64,000 bases of DNA from NCBI GenBank assembly GCA_009733745.1, contig WNWL01000007.1, forward strand, positions 124,001 to 188,000, given 5' to 3'. The notes beneath the pieces were generated by a model, which was not told the DNA's origin, searched no databases, and was given only the letters and a program-made list of their open reading frames with translations. Positions 16,184 through 24,284 of the stretch are shown piece by piece (position 1 is the first letter of the stretch; every line of letters starts with the position of its first letter). The translations under genes were made by a program, and so were the position numbers. The DNA comes from Oceanobacillus sp. HTM 045. Lineage in GTDB: Bacteria; Pseudomonadota; Alphaproteobacteria; Rhodobacterales; Rhodobacteraceae.

Positions 16184-17437
16184 ATGGGCGGGCTGGCGGA
16201 ACGGCTGGCAATCCTGGTGCCAGGGCCGGTGCGCCGGCTGCTGGAGGGGTTCTGGACCGTCCCGGCGCTGATCGTCGCCGCCGGGATCGGCGGGGCGCTG
16301 GGCCTGCTGACCCAGACTTCGGGCGACGCGGAACTGCCGGGCTTCATCGCCGATTTCGAGCCGGAGGCGGCGCGCGACACCCTGTCGGTGGTGGCGACCG
16401 GGGTGATGACCGCGGCCAGCATCGTCTTCTCGCTCACCTTCGTCACGCTCTCTATCACCGCCCAGCAGCTCAGCCCGCGGATCCTCGACTACGTGCTGCG
16501 TGACCGGATCATGCAGGTGATGATCGGCGCGGCGATCGCCACCTTCCTGTTCTCGGTGATCTCGCTGCTCGGCGCGGGCAACGACCGCCGCGTGGTGCTG
16601 GCGGCGACCGCCTCGGTGCCGATGGCCACCGTGACGCTCTTCCTCGTGGTGCTGTTCGCCTTCCGCATGACGCGGATCATCCGCGCCGACGAGATGGTGG
16701 CGCGGCTCGGCGCGGCCTTCGTGGCGGCGATGCGGGAGGTCTCGAAGCTGCCAACGGGATGCGAGCCGGTAGACGAGCGGCTGGAGGCGGCGGCGTTCGA
16801 GGGCGGCACGGAGATCCGCGCCGGGGCCGCGGGCTACGCCGGGACGATCGATTTCGCGGCGCTGATGGAGGTGGCGGAGGCGCGGGAACTGCGCATCGCG
16901 CTCGACGTGCGGCCGAACGATTTCGTGCTGCAGGGCCAGCGCATCGCCCGGCTTGTTGGCCTGCACCCGGGCGACGAGGCGCCGGACGCGGCGGTGGAGA
17001 ACGCGCTGATGCTGACCGAGCGCCGCGCGCCGGGCTTCGACGCGGATTACGAGGCGGCCTCGCTGTCGGAGGCGGCGATCCGCGCGCTCTCGCCCGGGAT
17101 CAACGACCCGGCCACGGCGCGCGCCGCGCTCAACCGGCTGTTCGAGGGACTGGCGGTGCTGGCCGCGGCCGACCGCCCGCCCGAGACGCTGGGCCGCGGC
17201 GGCGTGGCGCTGATCCTGCGCCCGGTGCGCGGCCTCCCCGAGTTCCTCGGCGAGTTCGCCGCCCCGGTGGCGGAGGCCGCCGAGCGCGATTCACAGGTGA
17301 CGGCAAGGATGAAGACCCTCTGCACCCGCCTCGCGGAGGTGGCGGCGCGCGCGGAGGACCGCGCCGCGATCCTCACCTTCCGCGACGCGCTGGAACGGGG
17401 CGAACCCGACGAGGTCGTCGCCCTGCCGGGGGCGTGA
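16184..17437 (+). CDS. DUF2254 family membrane protein
   Basis: Predicted inner-membrane protein of unknown function, 417 aa. Four hydrophobic segments lie in the first 180 residues (about 20-40, 60-85, 110-130, 140-165), with the family stretch TAASIVFSLTFVTLS and SPRILDYVLRD. A cytoplasmic part of ~230 residues follows, containing SPGINDPATARAALNRL, the most recognisable DUF2254 motif. The ATG at 16184 sits behind GGGAGGAG; the open frame upstream overlaps repeat B and is rejected. The gene ends at a repeat-borne terminator (17529-17559). Confidence 0.87.
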   Translation: MGGLAERLAILVPGPVRRLLEGFWTVPALIVAAGIGGALGLLTQTSGDAELPGFIADFEPEAARDTLSVVATGVMTAASIVFSLTFVTLSITAQQLSPRILDYVLRDRIMQVMIGAAIATFLFSVISLLGAGNDRRVVLAATASVPMATVTLFLVVLFAFRMTRIIRADEMVARLGAAFVAAMREVSKLPTGCEPVDERLEAAAFEGGTEIRAGAAGYAGTIDFAALMEVAEARELRIALDVRPNDFVLQGQRIARLVGLHPGDEAPDAAVENALMLTERRAPGFDADYEAASLSEAAIRALSPGINDPATARAALNRLFEGLAVLAAADRPPETLGRGGVALILRPVRGLPEFLGEFAAPVAEAAERDSQVTARMKTLCTRLAEVAARAEDRAAILTFRDALERGEPDEVVALPGA

Positions 17438-17503
17438 GAGGTAGAAGGGCGCCGCGAAAGCGACGGCTGCAATGAGGGGAAGGGCACACGGCATGGAGTG
17501 ATC

Positions 17504-17666
17504 CTGCCCGGGCGACCAGCCCGGGCCACGCCCGGCCCTCCCCCGGGCCGGGCGTTTTTCAACGCTGCAAGGGGCTCTGAGGTCGGGAGGAGGTGCGGGG
17601 ATAAATCGAGCAGACCCGACAAGGCACCACGCCCGTCCAGGGCCGGTCGTGTCCCTCCGCGCTGAC
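17504..17666 (-). repeat. dispersed repeat A, copy 1
   Basis: About 163 bases; its reverse complement aligns end to end with 26012-26174, 32817-32979 and 33056-33212. It has a strong GC hairpin at one end and an imperfect hairpin around CCGTCCAGGGCCGG at the other, with an AT-richer middle (TTTATC on the reverse strand). Confidence 0.85.
17529..17559 (+). terminator. intrinsic terminator inside repeat A
   Basis: CGCCCGGCCC (17529-17538) and GGGCCGGGCG (17545-17554) form a perfect 10-base stem followed by TTTTT, about 90 bases after the DUF2254 stop. It is the best intrinsic terminator in this part of the window. Confidence 0.85.
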
Positions 17667-17783
17667 GATGTGCCGAGTCCGAGAATTGGTACGGGCGACC
17701 TCAGTTCAAGGCCGAGACCCGACGCGTCTCCAGCAGGCGCCGGCGGAAATGGCTCACCGTGGACGGGGCGTGGGCAGACTTGG

Positions 17784-17840
17784 GCGTTAACACTGTTATC
17801 CCCCAATTCCAGTGGTTTAAAGATTGTCCAACCCTGGACA
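17784..17840 (+). repeat. GTTAACACT-dyad element, copy 3
   Basis: GTTAACACTGTTATCC begins at 17787, CAG follows at the same offset as in the other two copies, and CAACC lies inside the dyad TGTCCA-ACCC-TGGACA (17825-17840). It aligns without indels to 39341-39398 and 45971-46028. Function unknown. Confidence 0.6.
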
Positions 17841-17890
17841 CACCCAAGCAAACGAATGGAGCGGCCCCTCCAGGGACCGCCCCGCATCTC

Positions 17891-19285
17891 TCAAGCCTCC
17901 TGCTTCGGCGGCGGCGGTGCGCGAAGCGCTTCGGGCATCCGGAGCGTCGCGCCCCAGTCCTCGTTGCGGGTGGCGTACATGGTCGCCGCGACCGCGCCGA
18001 AGGCGAGGAGGGAGCCGGCGAGCAGTGCCTGGTCCTCGCTCATCAGGATCACGTACATCACCCCGTAGAGCAGCACGAGCGCGGCGGCGAAGAGCCAGCC
18101 GCGCTTCCCCAGCCCCAGCGCCGAGATGGCGTAGAAGGTCAGGAGCGCGATGGTCGCGAGCGTCGCGGCGAGATAGGCCGGGCCGAAGCCGATCTGTTCT
18201 GCCAGCGACAGGAGCAGCAGGAAGAACACGCACTGCGCCGCGCCGATCAGGGCGTATTGCGCAACGTGGGTCGGATGCCGCGCCGCGCCTTCCATCAGGA
18301 ACACCGCGCAGAAGGTCAGCGCGATGAACAGGATGCCGTATTTCGCCGCCCGCTCGGCCTTGTGGTAGAGGTCCACCGGCTGGAAGAGCTGGAAGCCGAA
18401 GGCCGCCGCGCCGAGGCTTTGCAGGTAGCCGGTGTCGCGGAACGCCTGCGGCACCGATCGGGCCAGCAGCGGCACCTCCCATTTCGCGGTGAAGCCCGCC
18501 TCGGTCACCTCGCGTTCCACCGGCAGGAACTGCCCGGCGAAGGAGGGGTGCGGCCAGTCGGAGCCGAGCGTCACCGTCGTCTGCCGCCCGGCGGGCGTGA
18601 AGTAGAGCCCCTGCGAGCCGTTGAAGGCGAGGCCGATCCTGACCTCGCCCACCGCACGCGGGTCGCCGAGGACGACATGGACCCCGTTCATCCCCGCACC
18701 GCCCGGCACGGCGGTGCCGCTGCCCGGCTCGAAGCTCATGGCCGCGCCGTCGACGGTGACGGTGACCGCGCCGCGCAGCCCGCGGGTCTCGCCGATGCCG
18801 AGCACCAGCTCGGCCCGGTCCCAGAGCACCCGCTCGCCCTCCCCGGCCAGCCCTTCGAGGCGGGTGGCGTCGAAGCTGGCGAATATCTCGTGGCGCGAGA
18901 CGTAGACCGGGATCTCGTAGATGCCGCGCACCCGCGTCTCGGCGGTGACGGTGCCGTCGATCGCCAGGTCCTCCGGCATCAGCACCAGCGGGGCGCCGGC
19001 GACGGTCTCCAGCCGCTCGGTCACGGTGCCGTCGTCGTTGCGGATCTCGCGGGTGCGGGTCAGTTCGACCGGCACGATGACGACGGGGCCGGAGAGGGTC
19101 TGCCGCCCGCCCCAGGACTGGGCGATCTCGTAGGCGGCGGAATGGCTGTAGCTCGACCGCTCGACGGCGATCTGGCCGATCACCACCAGCGGCACGGCCA
19201 TCATGATCGACAGCAGGATCAGCCCGGCCATGCGCCATGCGCGGCCGCTCCTGCGGGCGGGTTTCGCGGTGGTCTCTCCGGTCAT
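17891..19285 (-). CDS. creD: inner membrane protein CreD
   Basis: CreD-family membrane protein, linked in enterobacteria to envelope integrity and colicin/beta-lactam phenotypes; the molecular role is unresolved. The 464-aa protein has one N-terminal helix (AGLILLSIMMAVPLVVIG), a ~270-residue periplasmic domain, and five or six helices from about residue 305. It contains the family segment FIALTFCAVFLMEG and the YALIGAAQCVFFLLLLSLAEQIGF stretch (positions ~340-370). Normal length for CreD. No creBC two-component genes lie next to it, so control must differ from E. coli. Confidence 0.9.
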   Translation of the reverse strand: MTGETTAKPARRSGRAWRMAGLILLSIMMAVPLVVIGQIAVERSSYSHSAAYEIAQSWGGRQTLSGPVVIVPVELTRTREIRNDDGTVTERLETVAGAPLVLMPEDLAIDGTVTAETRVRGIYEIPVYVSRHEIFASFDATRLEGLAGEGERVLWDRAELVLGIGETRGLRGAVTVTVDGAAMSFEPGSGTAVPGGAGMNGVHVVLGDPRAVGEVRIGLAFNGSQGLYFTPAGRQTTVTLGSDWPHPSFAGQFLPVEREVTEAGFTAKWEVPLLARSVPQAFRDTGYLQSLGAAAFGFQLFQPVDLYHKAERAAKYGILFIALTFCAVFLMEGAARHPTHVAQYALIGAAQCVFFLLLLSLAEQIGFGPAYLAATLATIALLTFYAISALGLGKRGWLFAAALVLLYGVMYVILMSEDQALLAGSLLAFGAVAATMYATRNEDWGATLRMPEALRAPPPPKQEA

Positions 19286-19488
19286 CTCTTACGCTCCTTG
19301 CACCTGATTGCACGCGGTCGCCCCCCAGTCGGGCGCGAGGGAGAGGATGCGGGGAAATCCGGCGGCGGCGCGGCTGGCGGGCGGCGCGGGGGCGGCAGGT
19401 CCGGGGTTTTGTCGCGGCGGGAATGGGGCGGGGAATGGATGTGCGCCGTCCGCGTTGCATCCTGCCCGGTTCCGTGCCTGATGGGCGG

Positions 19489-20247
19489 ATGAGCAACCCA
19501 CCGGACAGCCCCGCCCGCATCGCCGTTGTCGCCGACATTCACGGCAATGCCGACGCCCTCTCCGCCGTGCTGGCGGATATCGGGCGGCACGGGGCGGACA
19601 TGGTGGTCAATCTCGGCGACCACCTCTCCGGCCCGCTGGCGGCGGCGGAGACGGCCGACATGGTGATGGCGCACGAAATGGTCTCGATCCGCGGCAACCA
19701 CGACCGCTGGCTGGTGGAGCAGGACGCCGCGGAGATGGGGCCGTCCGACCGGGCGGCGTTCGACCAGCTCGGCTCCCGCCATCTCGACTGGCTCCGCGCC
19801 CTGCCCCCGACCGCGCGGATCGGCGACGTGTTCGCCTGCCATGCCACGCCGGGCGACGACCTGACCTACTGGCTGGAGGAGGTCGGCGCGGACGGGCGGG
19901 TGGCGATGCGGAGCCACGAGGGCATCGCGGAGCTGGCGGACGGGGTGGAGGCCGGGCTGATCCTCTGCGCCCACACTCACATTCCGCGGATGGTGCGGCT
20001 GGGCAACGGGCGGGTGATCCTCAACCCCGGCAGCGTCGGCCTGCCGGCCTATGACGACGACCGCCCGGTGCCGCATGTGATGCAGACCGGCACCCCTGCC
20101 GCCCGCTGGGCGCTGGCAGAGCGGGGCGGGTCGGGATGGGCGGTGAGCTTCCGGCAGGTGCCCTACGACACGGCGCGGATGGCCGGGCTGGCGCGGGCGG
20201 CAGGGCGGGAGGACTGGGCCCGCGCCGTAGCGACCGGCTGGCTCTGA
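19489..20247 (+). CDS. metallophosphoesterase, YfcE/MJ0936-like
   Basis: Calcineurin-like phosphoesterase of 252 aa, probably a two-metal phosphodiesterase. Metal ligands are visible: DIHGN (near residue 17), GDH (near 45), GNHD (near 67), an isolated H in FACHATPGDD, and HTH (near 163). The NPGSVGLP stretch is typical of the YfcE-type subfamily. Substrate unknown. The ATG at 19489 gives the correct N-terminal IAVVADIHGN strand; the upstream open frame is low-complexity. It is divergent from creD across 203 bases. Confidence 0.87.
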   Translation: MSNPPDSPARIAVVADIHGNADALSAVLADIGRHGADMVVNLGDHLSGPLAAAETADMVMAHEMVSIRGNHDRWLVEQDAAEMGPSDRAAFDQLGSRHLDWLRALPPTARIGDVFACHATPGDDLTYWLEEVGADGRVAMRSHEGIAELADGVEAGLILCAHTHIPRMVRLGNGRVILNPGSVGLPAYDDDRPVPHVMQTGTPAARWALAERGGSGWAVSFRQVPYDTARMAGLARAAGREDWARAVATGWL

Positions 20248-20583
20248 CGGCGGGACCTACCTTTGCAGGGTGCCGGGTGCCGGTTGACGCTTCCGGGGCG
20301 CGCGCGCATCATCGGGGGCGGATTTCCAGGACGGAGTTGATTCAATGGGTTCGACGCCGAAGATCGCGCCGCATCCGAACCGCGGCAGGCCCGCTCCGTC
20401 CCGACATTCGCCCGCTCCCGCGCGCCTTGCATGGTCTGGTCTGCCCGCGGTGGCGCATGGCGCGGCGCGGTGCCCGCACCCGTGAAGATGGCCGGATACA
20501 TGACCTGCGGTGAAATGCGCGCAGATGCGCCCCCTGCCCCGCCCGCCTTCTCGGGCCCGGCAAGGCGCGCTATAGTCCGGTCC
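20248..20583. other. 336-base region without a convincing gene
   Basis: Lies between the phosphoesterase and the endopeptidase gene. It contains a 46-codon open frame (20345-20485) with a weak GGAG upstream; its Pro/Arg/Ala composition looks like GC-driven chance. The promoter of the endopeptidase gene must be here, but no clear hexamers are visible. Confidence 0.5.
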
Positions 20584-22491
20584 ATGCGAGTTCTGCCCAT
20601 GCGCGTTTTGCGGCGTCTGTTGATTGCGGGTCTGGCGGCGGCCCTTGCCGGGCCTGCCGGGGCGCAGGACTTCGACCCCAACAAGCCGGCGAAGCAGTAT
20701 TTCGGGGCGCACACCCTGCCCTCGGCTGCGGCGGGGGAGTCGTTCGGCTCCTACGCGCGGGGCTGCCTCGCTGGGGGCGTGCAACTGCCGGAGACCGGGC
20801 CCACCTGGCAGGCGATGCGCCTGTCGCGGAACCGGAACTGGGGCCACCCGGAGCTGATCGCCTTCCTGCACCGGCTCGGCGGCTACGCGCAGGACGCGGG
20901 CTGGCCCGGCATCTATGTCGGCGACATGAGCCAGCCGCGCGGCGGGCCGATGCGGACCGGGCACCGCTCGCACCAGATCGGGCTCGACGCCGACATCTGG
21001 ATGCGCCGCCCGGTGGGGCGCGCGCTCTCCACCTCCGAGCGGGAGCGGATCGGCTCCTATGTCGTGGTCGCCTCGGACGGGGTGAACATGAACTCCAACT
21101 GGTCGCCCTCGCATCACCAGGTGCTGAAGGCGGCGGCCTCGGACCCGGCGGTGGCGCGGATCTTCGTCAACGCGGCGATCAAGCGCGCGCTCTGCGCCAA
21201 CGAGCCGCCGGGCGACCGGGAATGGCTCTCGAAGATCCGGCCCTGGCGCGGCCATGACGCGCATTTCCACGTCCGCCTCAGGTGCCCGCCGGATTCGCCC
21301 GGCTGCCAGAACCAGGGCGCACCCGCGCCGGGTGACGGCTGCGGGGCCGATCTCGCCAAGTGGTTCAAGGGGCTGGAGCCGGAACCGGAGACCGAGCCCG
21401 AGCCGACGCTGGGCGCGACGCGGGCGATCACCCGCGGGGTCAGCCGCGAGATCACGCTGAACGACCTGCCCCCGGCCTGCTCCGCCGTGCTGGCCGACGG
21501 CGCGGGCGACGGCGCGGGCGGGGGCACCGCGGGCGGGTTCGGCACCGGCTACGTCGCCGACCCCTCGACCATGATCCACCTGCCGCAAGGCGTGATCCTC
21601 GCCTATGCCGGGACGCTGGGGACGAAGTATTTCTGGCCCGCGCCGGTGCGCCTCGACCCGCCGCTGATTCCGCACGTGAAGCTGGAGGCGGAGGGGGACC
21701 TGCCGCCGGGGGTCTTCTTCGTCGACCGCGGCGAGGGCTTCGGCGTGCTGAAGGGCGTGCCGACCCAGGCCGGGACATACGGCCTCGACATCACGCTCTC
21801 CTACGCCGGCAAGGTGGTCGCGACCATGCCGGTGGGGGTGGACATCCGCCAGGGCGCGGCCGGCACCGGCCCGCCGCCGGACGACCCGGTGGAGCGGGTG
21901 AAGACCTTCGTGGAGGAGTTCAGCGGCGGGCCCTGCTTCTTCGCCGACACCGCGGCGGTGGGCGACGCCAGCGCGCAGGTGCTGGCCTTCGGCATGGCGG
22001 CGGAGCCGATGCACGCGCTCGACGCCGACTTCAAGGCGGTGTTCGGCTACGAGGCGCGGATCATCGGCCAGCTGATCACCGAGCCGCAATGCGACGCGCT
22101 GAACCTGTTCGAGAGCGTGCCGAAATTCGGCGGCATCAAGCCGGACGTCGCGATGGACCGCTTCACCCTGACCGTGGGCGAGACGATGAGCGGGCGCATC
22201 TCCGGCCTCGACGGCCGGGCGGTGACGCTGCTGCTGGTGGACGACAAGGGCGAGGTGCGCGACCTCGCTGGCTACCTGACGGAGGAGGAGGGCGGCACCG
22301 TCTCCTTCGGCGTGCCGGTCAACCGCCGCGGGCCGCATATCGTGCTGGCGGTCGCCACCCCGAGCGCGGTGGAGGCGCCGGACAGCTCGGAGCCGGTGCT
22401 GTTCGACCGGTTCTTCGACGGCTTCCTGCTGCGGGTGATGCGCTACAATTTCGGTTACCGGCTGACGTACCGGTACGTGCTGGTGAACTGA
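20584..22491 (+). CDS. MepA-type murein endopeptidase with a large C-terminal extension
   Basis: Periplasmic penicillin-insensitive murein endopeptidase fused to extra domains. A signal peptide ends near GPAGAQ. Residues ~30-285 match MepA: RTGHRSHQIGLDADIW gives zinc ligands His130 and Asp137, and GHDAHFHVRL gives the later His. After an acidic-Pro linker (PEPETEPEPT) come ~300 residues: a putative Ig-like domain (LPPGVFFVDRGEGFGVLKGVPTQAGTYG region, ~370-425) and a globular end domain with ALLSFGVP-like strands. At 635 aa it is over twice the ~275 aa of E. coli MepA. The ATG at 20584 or 20599 could start it; both keep the signal peptide. Confidence 0.82.
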   Translation: MRVLPMRVLRRLLIAGLAAALAGPAGAQDFDPNKPAKQYFGAHTLPSAAAGESFGSYARGCLAGGVQLPETGPTWQAMRLSRNRNWGHPELIAFLHRLGGYAQDAGWPGIYVGDMSQPRGGPMRTGHRSHQIGLDADIWMRRPVGRALSTSERERIGSYVVVASDGVNMNSNWSPSHHQVLKAAASDPAVARIFVNAAIKRALCANEPPGDREWLSKIRPWRGHDAHFHVRLRCPPDSPGCQNQGAPAPGDGCGADLAKWFKGLEPEPETEPEPTLGATRAITRGVSREITLNDLPPACSAVLADGAGDGAGGGTAGGFGTGYVADPSTMIHLPQGVILAYAGTLGTKYFWPAPVRLDPPLIPHVKLEAEGDLPPGVFFVDRGEGFGVLKGVPTQAGTYGLDITLSYAGKVVATMPVGVDIRQGAAGTGPPPDDPVERVKTFVEEFSGGPCFFADTAAVGDASAQVLAFGMAAEPMHALDADFKAVFGYEARIIGQLITEPQCDALNLFESVPKFGGIKPDVAMDRFTLTVGETMSGRISGLDGRAVTLLLVDDKGEVRDLAGYLTEEEGGTVSFGVPVNRRGPHIVLAVATPSAVEAPDSSEPVLFDRFFDGFLLRVMRYNFGYRLTYRYVLVN

Positions 22492-22556
22492 GGGGCGGCA
22501 GCGTAGCCGCTCGCCACGCCACAATGCTCGAAGCTAGGCCGAAGGTCAGAGCGAAG

Positions 22557-22703
22557 GGCGGCGCCCGACCCTGGGTGGGCGCTTTGCTCCGGTCGGGCTG
22601 TGCGGAACGCACCCTGAAGCATTGACGGTGCAACTGCTTGATCCGTTCAACAAGCGCCCTCCCATGGGAGAGGGTCGGGCGCCGCCCGGCTTGAGGCCGG
22701 GCG
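22557..22703. repeat. 130-base imperfect palindrome with adjoining hairpin
   Basis: GGCGGCGCCCGACCCT (22557-22572) and its exact complement (22671-22686) bracket an interior that also partly pairs (GGGCGCTTTG with CAAGCGCCC). A second hairpin, CGCCCGGC/GCCGGGCG, adjoins it at 22683-22703. The region lies between convergent genes. It resembles a small non-autonomous palindromic element; it could also stop transcription from both sides. Confidence 0.65.
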
Positions 22704-22768
22704 AGACGGGTGATCGGCGTGGTTCGTGAGTCTGCAACGCTGGCCATCTGGCTGGCGGGAAAAAGCCC

Positions 22769-23557
22769 CTACCCCACCCCGCTCAGCATCAGGTCCACCG
22801 CATCCAGAATGCTCCAGACCGGCAGGCCGCTCGCGGCGCGGGCCTCTGCGGCGTAGGGCGGCAGGTTGGTGCATTCGAACAGGATGCCGCCGAGGTCCGG
22901 GTGCCCATCACGCAGCGCGCGGCAGACCTCCGCAACCTCGCGGGCCAGCGCCTCCGCGTCGAGGGTGGGCCCGTCCTCCAGGATGGCGGCGCGGAAGGCG
23001 GGGGCGTCCTGCAGACCGGCGATTTCCACCCGCGCCGGGTCGAGACCGGCGGCGGAGAGATGCTCCGGGCCGAGCTGGCCCGCATCCGCCGTCAGGATGC
23101 CGAGCCGCCGTCCGCCAAGCGCGGCGAGGAGCGCAGGGCCGATCATCAGCGCCGAGGTCAGCACCGGCACCGAGACGGCGGCGGCGAGGTCCGCCTGCAT
23201 CGGCGCGAGGAAGCCGCAGCTCGTGGTGATCGCCGCCACCCCGTCCGCCTCCAGCGCCCGCGCGGCGGCGACGAAGTCCGGCAGGAGCCGCGCGGCCCGC
23301 GCGCCGGGCGCCACGATCTCGCGGACCGCCGCGCCGGGCACGGTGCGGAAGGCGACGGGGAAGGGAAAGGTCTCCGCGCAGCCGATATCGCCGGGCGGGC
23401 GCGGGAACCGCGTGTCGAGCATCAGCACCCCGAGAAGCGGGCCGTTATGCGGGCCAGTATGCGGGCCGGTACGAGGGCCGGTACGCGGGTCTCCCGCCCG
23501 CCGCTCGACGGAGCCGGCGTTCCGGGACGTGAAAGGGCTGGAAAGCGGGTCTGGCAT
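22769..23557 (-). CDS. aspartate/glutamate racemase family protein
   Basis: Cofactor-independent racemase fold with two catalytic cysteines: TTSCGFL in the middle and FECTNLPPYA near residue 225. The 262-aa length fits the Asp/Glu/hydantoin racemase superfamily; the true substrate is unknown. The N-terminus is odd: residues ~25-40 read as GPRTGPHTGPHNGP from a 12-base tandem repeat (about 23445-23490), just before the first strand LLGVLMLDTRFPRP. The real start may therefore lie further in. It is divergent from a TetR gene with 62 bases between starts, so the regulator probably controls it. Confidence 0.8.
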   Translation of the reverse strand: MPDPLSSPFTSRNAGSVERRAGDPRTGPRTGPHTGPHNGPLLGVLMLDTRFPRPPGDIGCAETFPFPVAFRTVPGAAVREIVAPGARAARLLPDFVAAARALEADGVAAITTSCGFLAPMQADLAAAVSVPVLTSALMIGPALLAALGGRRLGILTADAGQLGPEHLSAAGLDPARVEIAGLQDAPAFRAAILEDGPTLDAEALAREVAEVCRALRDGHPDLGGILFECTNLPPYAAEARAASGLPVWSILDAVDLMLSGVG

Positions 23558-23619
23558 GCCTATGTGCCGTGAAGTAACATTCGGTATGCTCCGGAGTACA
23601 ACAAGATGAACGCCCCGTC
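23558..23619. promoter_or_regulatory. divergent promoter region, racemase / TetR
   Basis: 62 bases, clearly less GC-rich than the genes (GTAACATTCGGTATGCTC), separating two outward-reading starts. This is where a TetR operator would be expected. A decoy ATG at 23606 (MNAPS-stop) precedes the real TetR start. Confidence 0.5.
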
Positions 23620-24249
23620 ATGAACGCTCCCGCGCGCAAGAAGACGCGCTACCACCACGGCGACCTGCGCGCCGCGCTGATCGCCGAGGGGCGGCGCCTC
23701 GCCGAGGAGAGCGGCGATTCCGGCGTGACCATAGCCCAGGCCGCCAAGGCCGTGGGCGTGTCGGCCACCGCGCCCTACCGGCATTTCCGCGACCGGGACG
23801 ATTTCTGCGACGCCATCGCCGCGTCGATCTTCGAGGACTTCACGGTCGAGATGCAGGAGGCGCGGGACGCGCAGCCGCCGGGCTCGGCCGAGGCGATCGT
23901 CGCGCTCGGGCAGCTCTACGTCCGCTTCCACCTCGACCGGCGCAAGCTCCACGACCTGCTCTGGGACCTTGAAAATCGCGGCGAGGGCTCGGAATGCGCC
24001 GTGGTAGGCCCGCGCTGCTTCGCGGTGCTGCTGGGCGCGATAGAGGCCTACCGGCAGAACCACGACCTCGGCCACATCCCCTCGGAGGAGATCGCCCTGC
24101 CGCTCTGGGGCATGGTGCACGGCTTCGCCTGCCTCGCCGAGACCCACGCCTTCGAGCAGAAGGCGCCCGGCCTCGACATCAACCGGCTGATCGACGAGTC
24201 CTGCCGCAGCTTCCTGATCGGGCTGGAACGCCGCGCCGGGTGCTGCTGA
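23620..24249 (+). CDS. TetR/AcrR family regulator with WHG-type C-terminal domain
   Basis: Transcription repressor of 209 aa. The N-terminal helix-turn-helix is clear (VTIAQAAKAVGVSATAPYRH at about 41-60, followed by FRDRDDF). The C-terminal half has PLWGMVHGFACLAE, typical of the WHG subgroup whose ligands are unknown. It probably represses itself and the divergent racemase gene through the 62-base shared region; this is inferred from layout. It ends with two adjacent cysteines (GCC). Confidence 0.88.
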   Translation: MNAPARKKTRYHHGDLRAALIAEGRRLAEESGDSGVTIAQAAKAVGVSATAPYRHFRDRDDFCDAIAASIFEDFTVEMQEARDAQPPGSAEAIVALGQLYVRFHLDRRKLHDLLWDLENRGEGSECAVVGPRCFAVLLGAIEAYRQNHDLGHIPSEEIALPLWGMVHGFACLAETHAFEQKAPGLDINRLIDESCRSFLIGLERRAGCC

Positions 24250-24284
24250 GGCGGGTTGTTCCGGGCCGGGTAATTTCGGGCCGG

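Larger units (their letters stand above)
17438..17890. other. 453-base convergent region holding repeat A and a short dyad element
   Basis: Between the ends of the DUF2254 gene and creD. Positions 17504-17666 are repeat A (reverse orientation) with a strong terminator. Positions 17784-17840 are the third copy of the GTTAACACT-dyad element. The rest is less GC-rich than the surroundings (for example 17785-17830) with no gene found. Confidence 0.7.

Noticed and set aside
20345-20485. 46-codon frame upstream of the endopeptidase gene
   Set aside because: A weak GGAG precedes it, but the composition (Pro, Arg, Ala, His) looks like random high-GC sequence and nothing else supports it.
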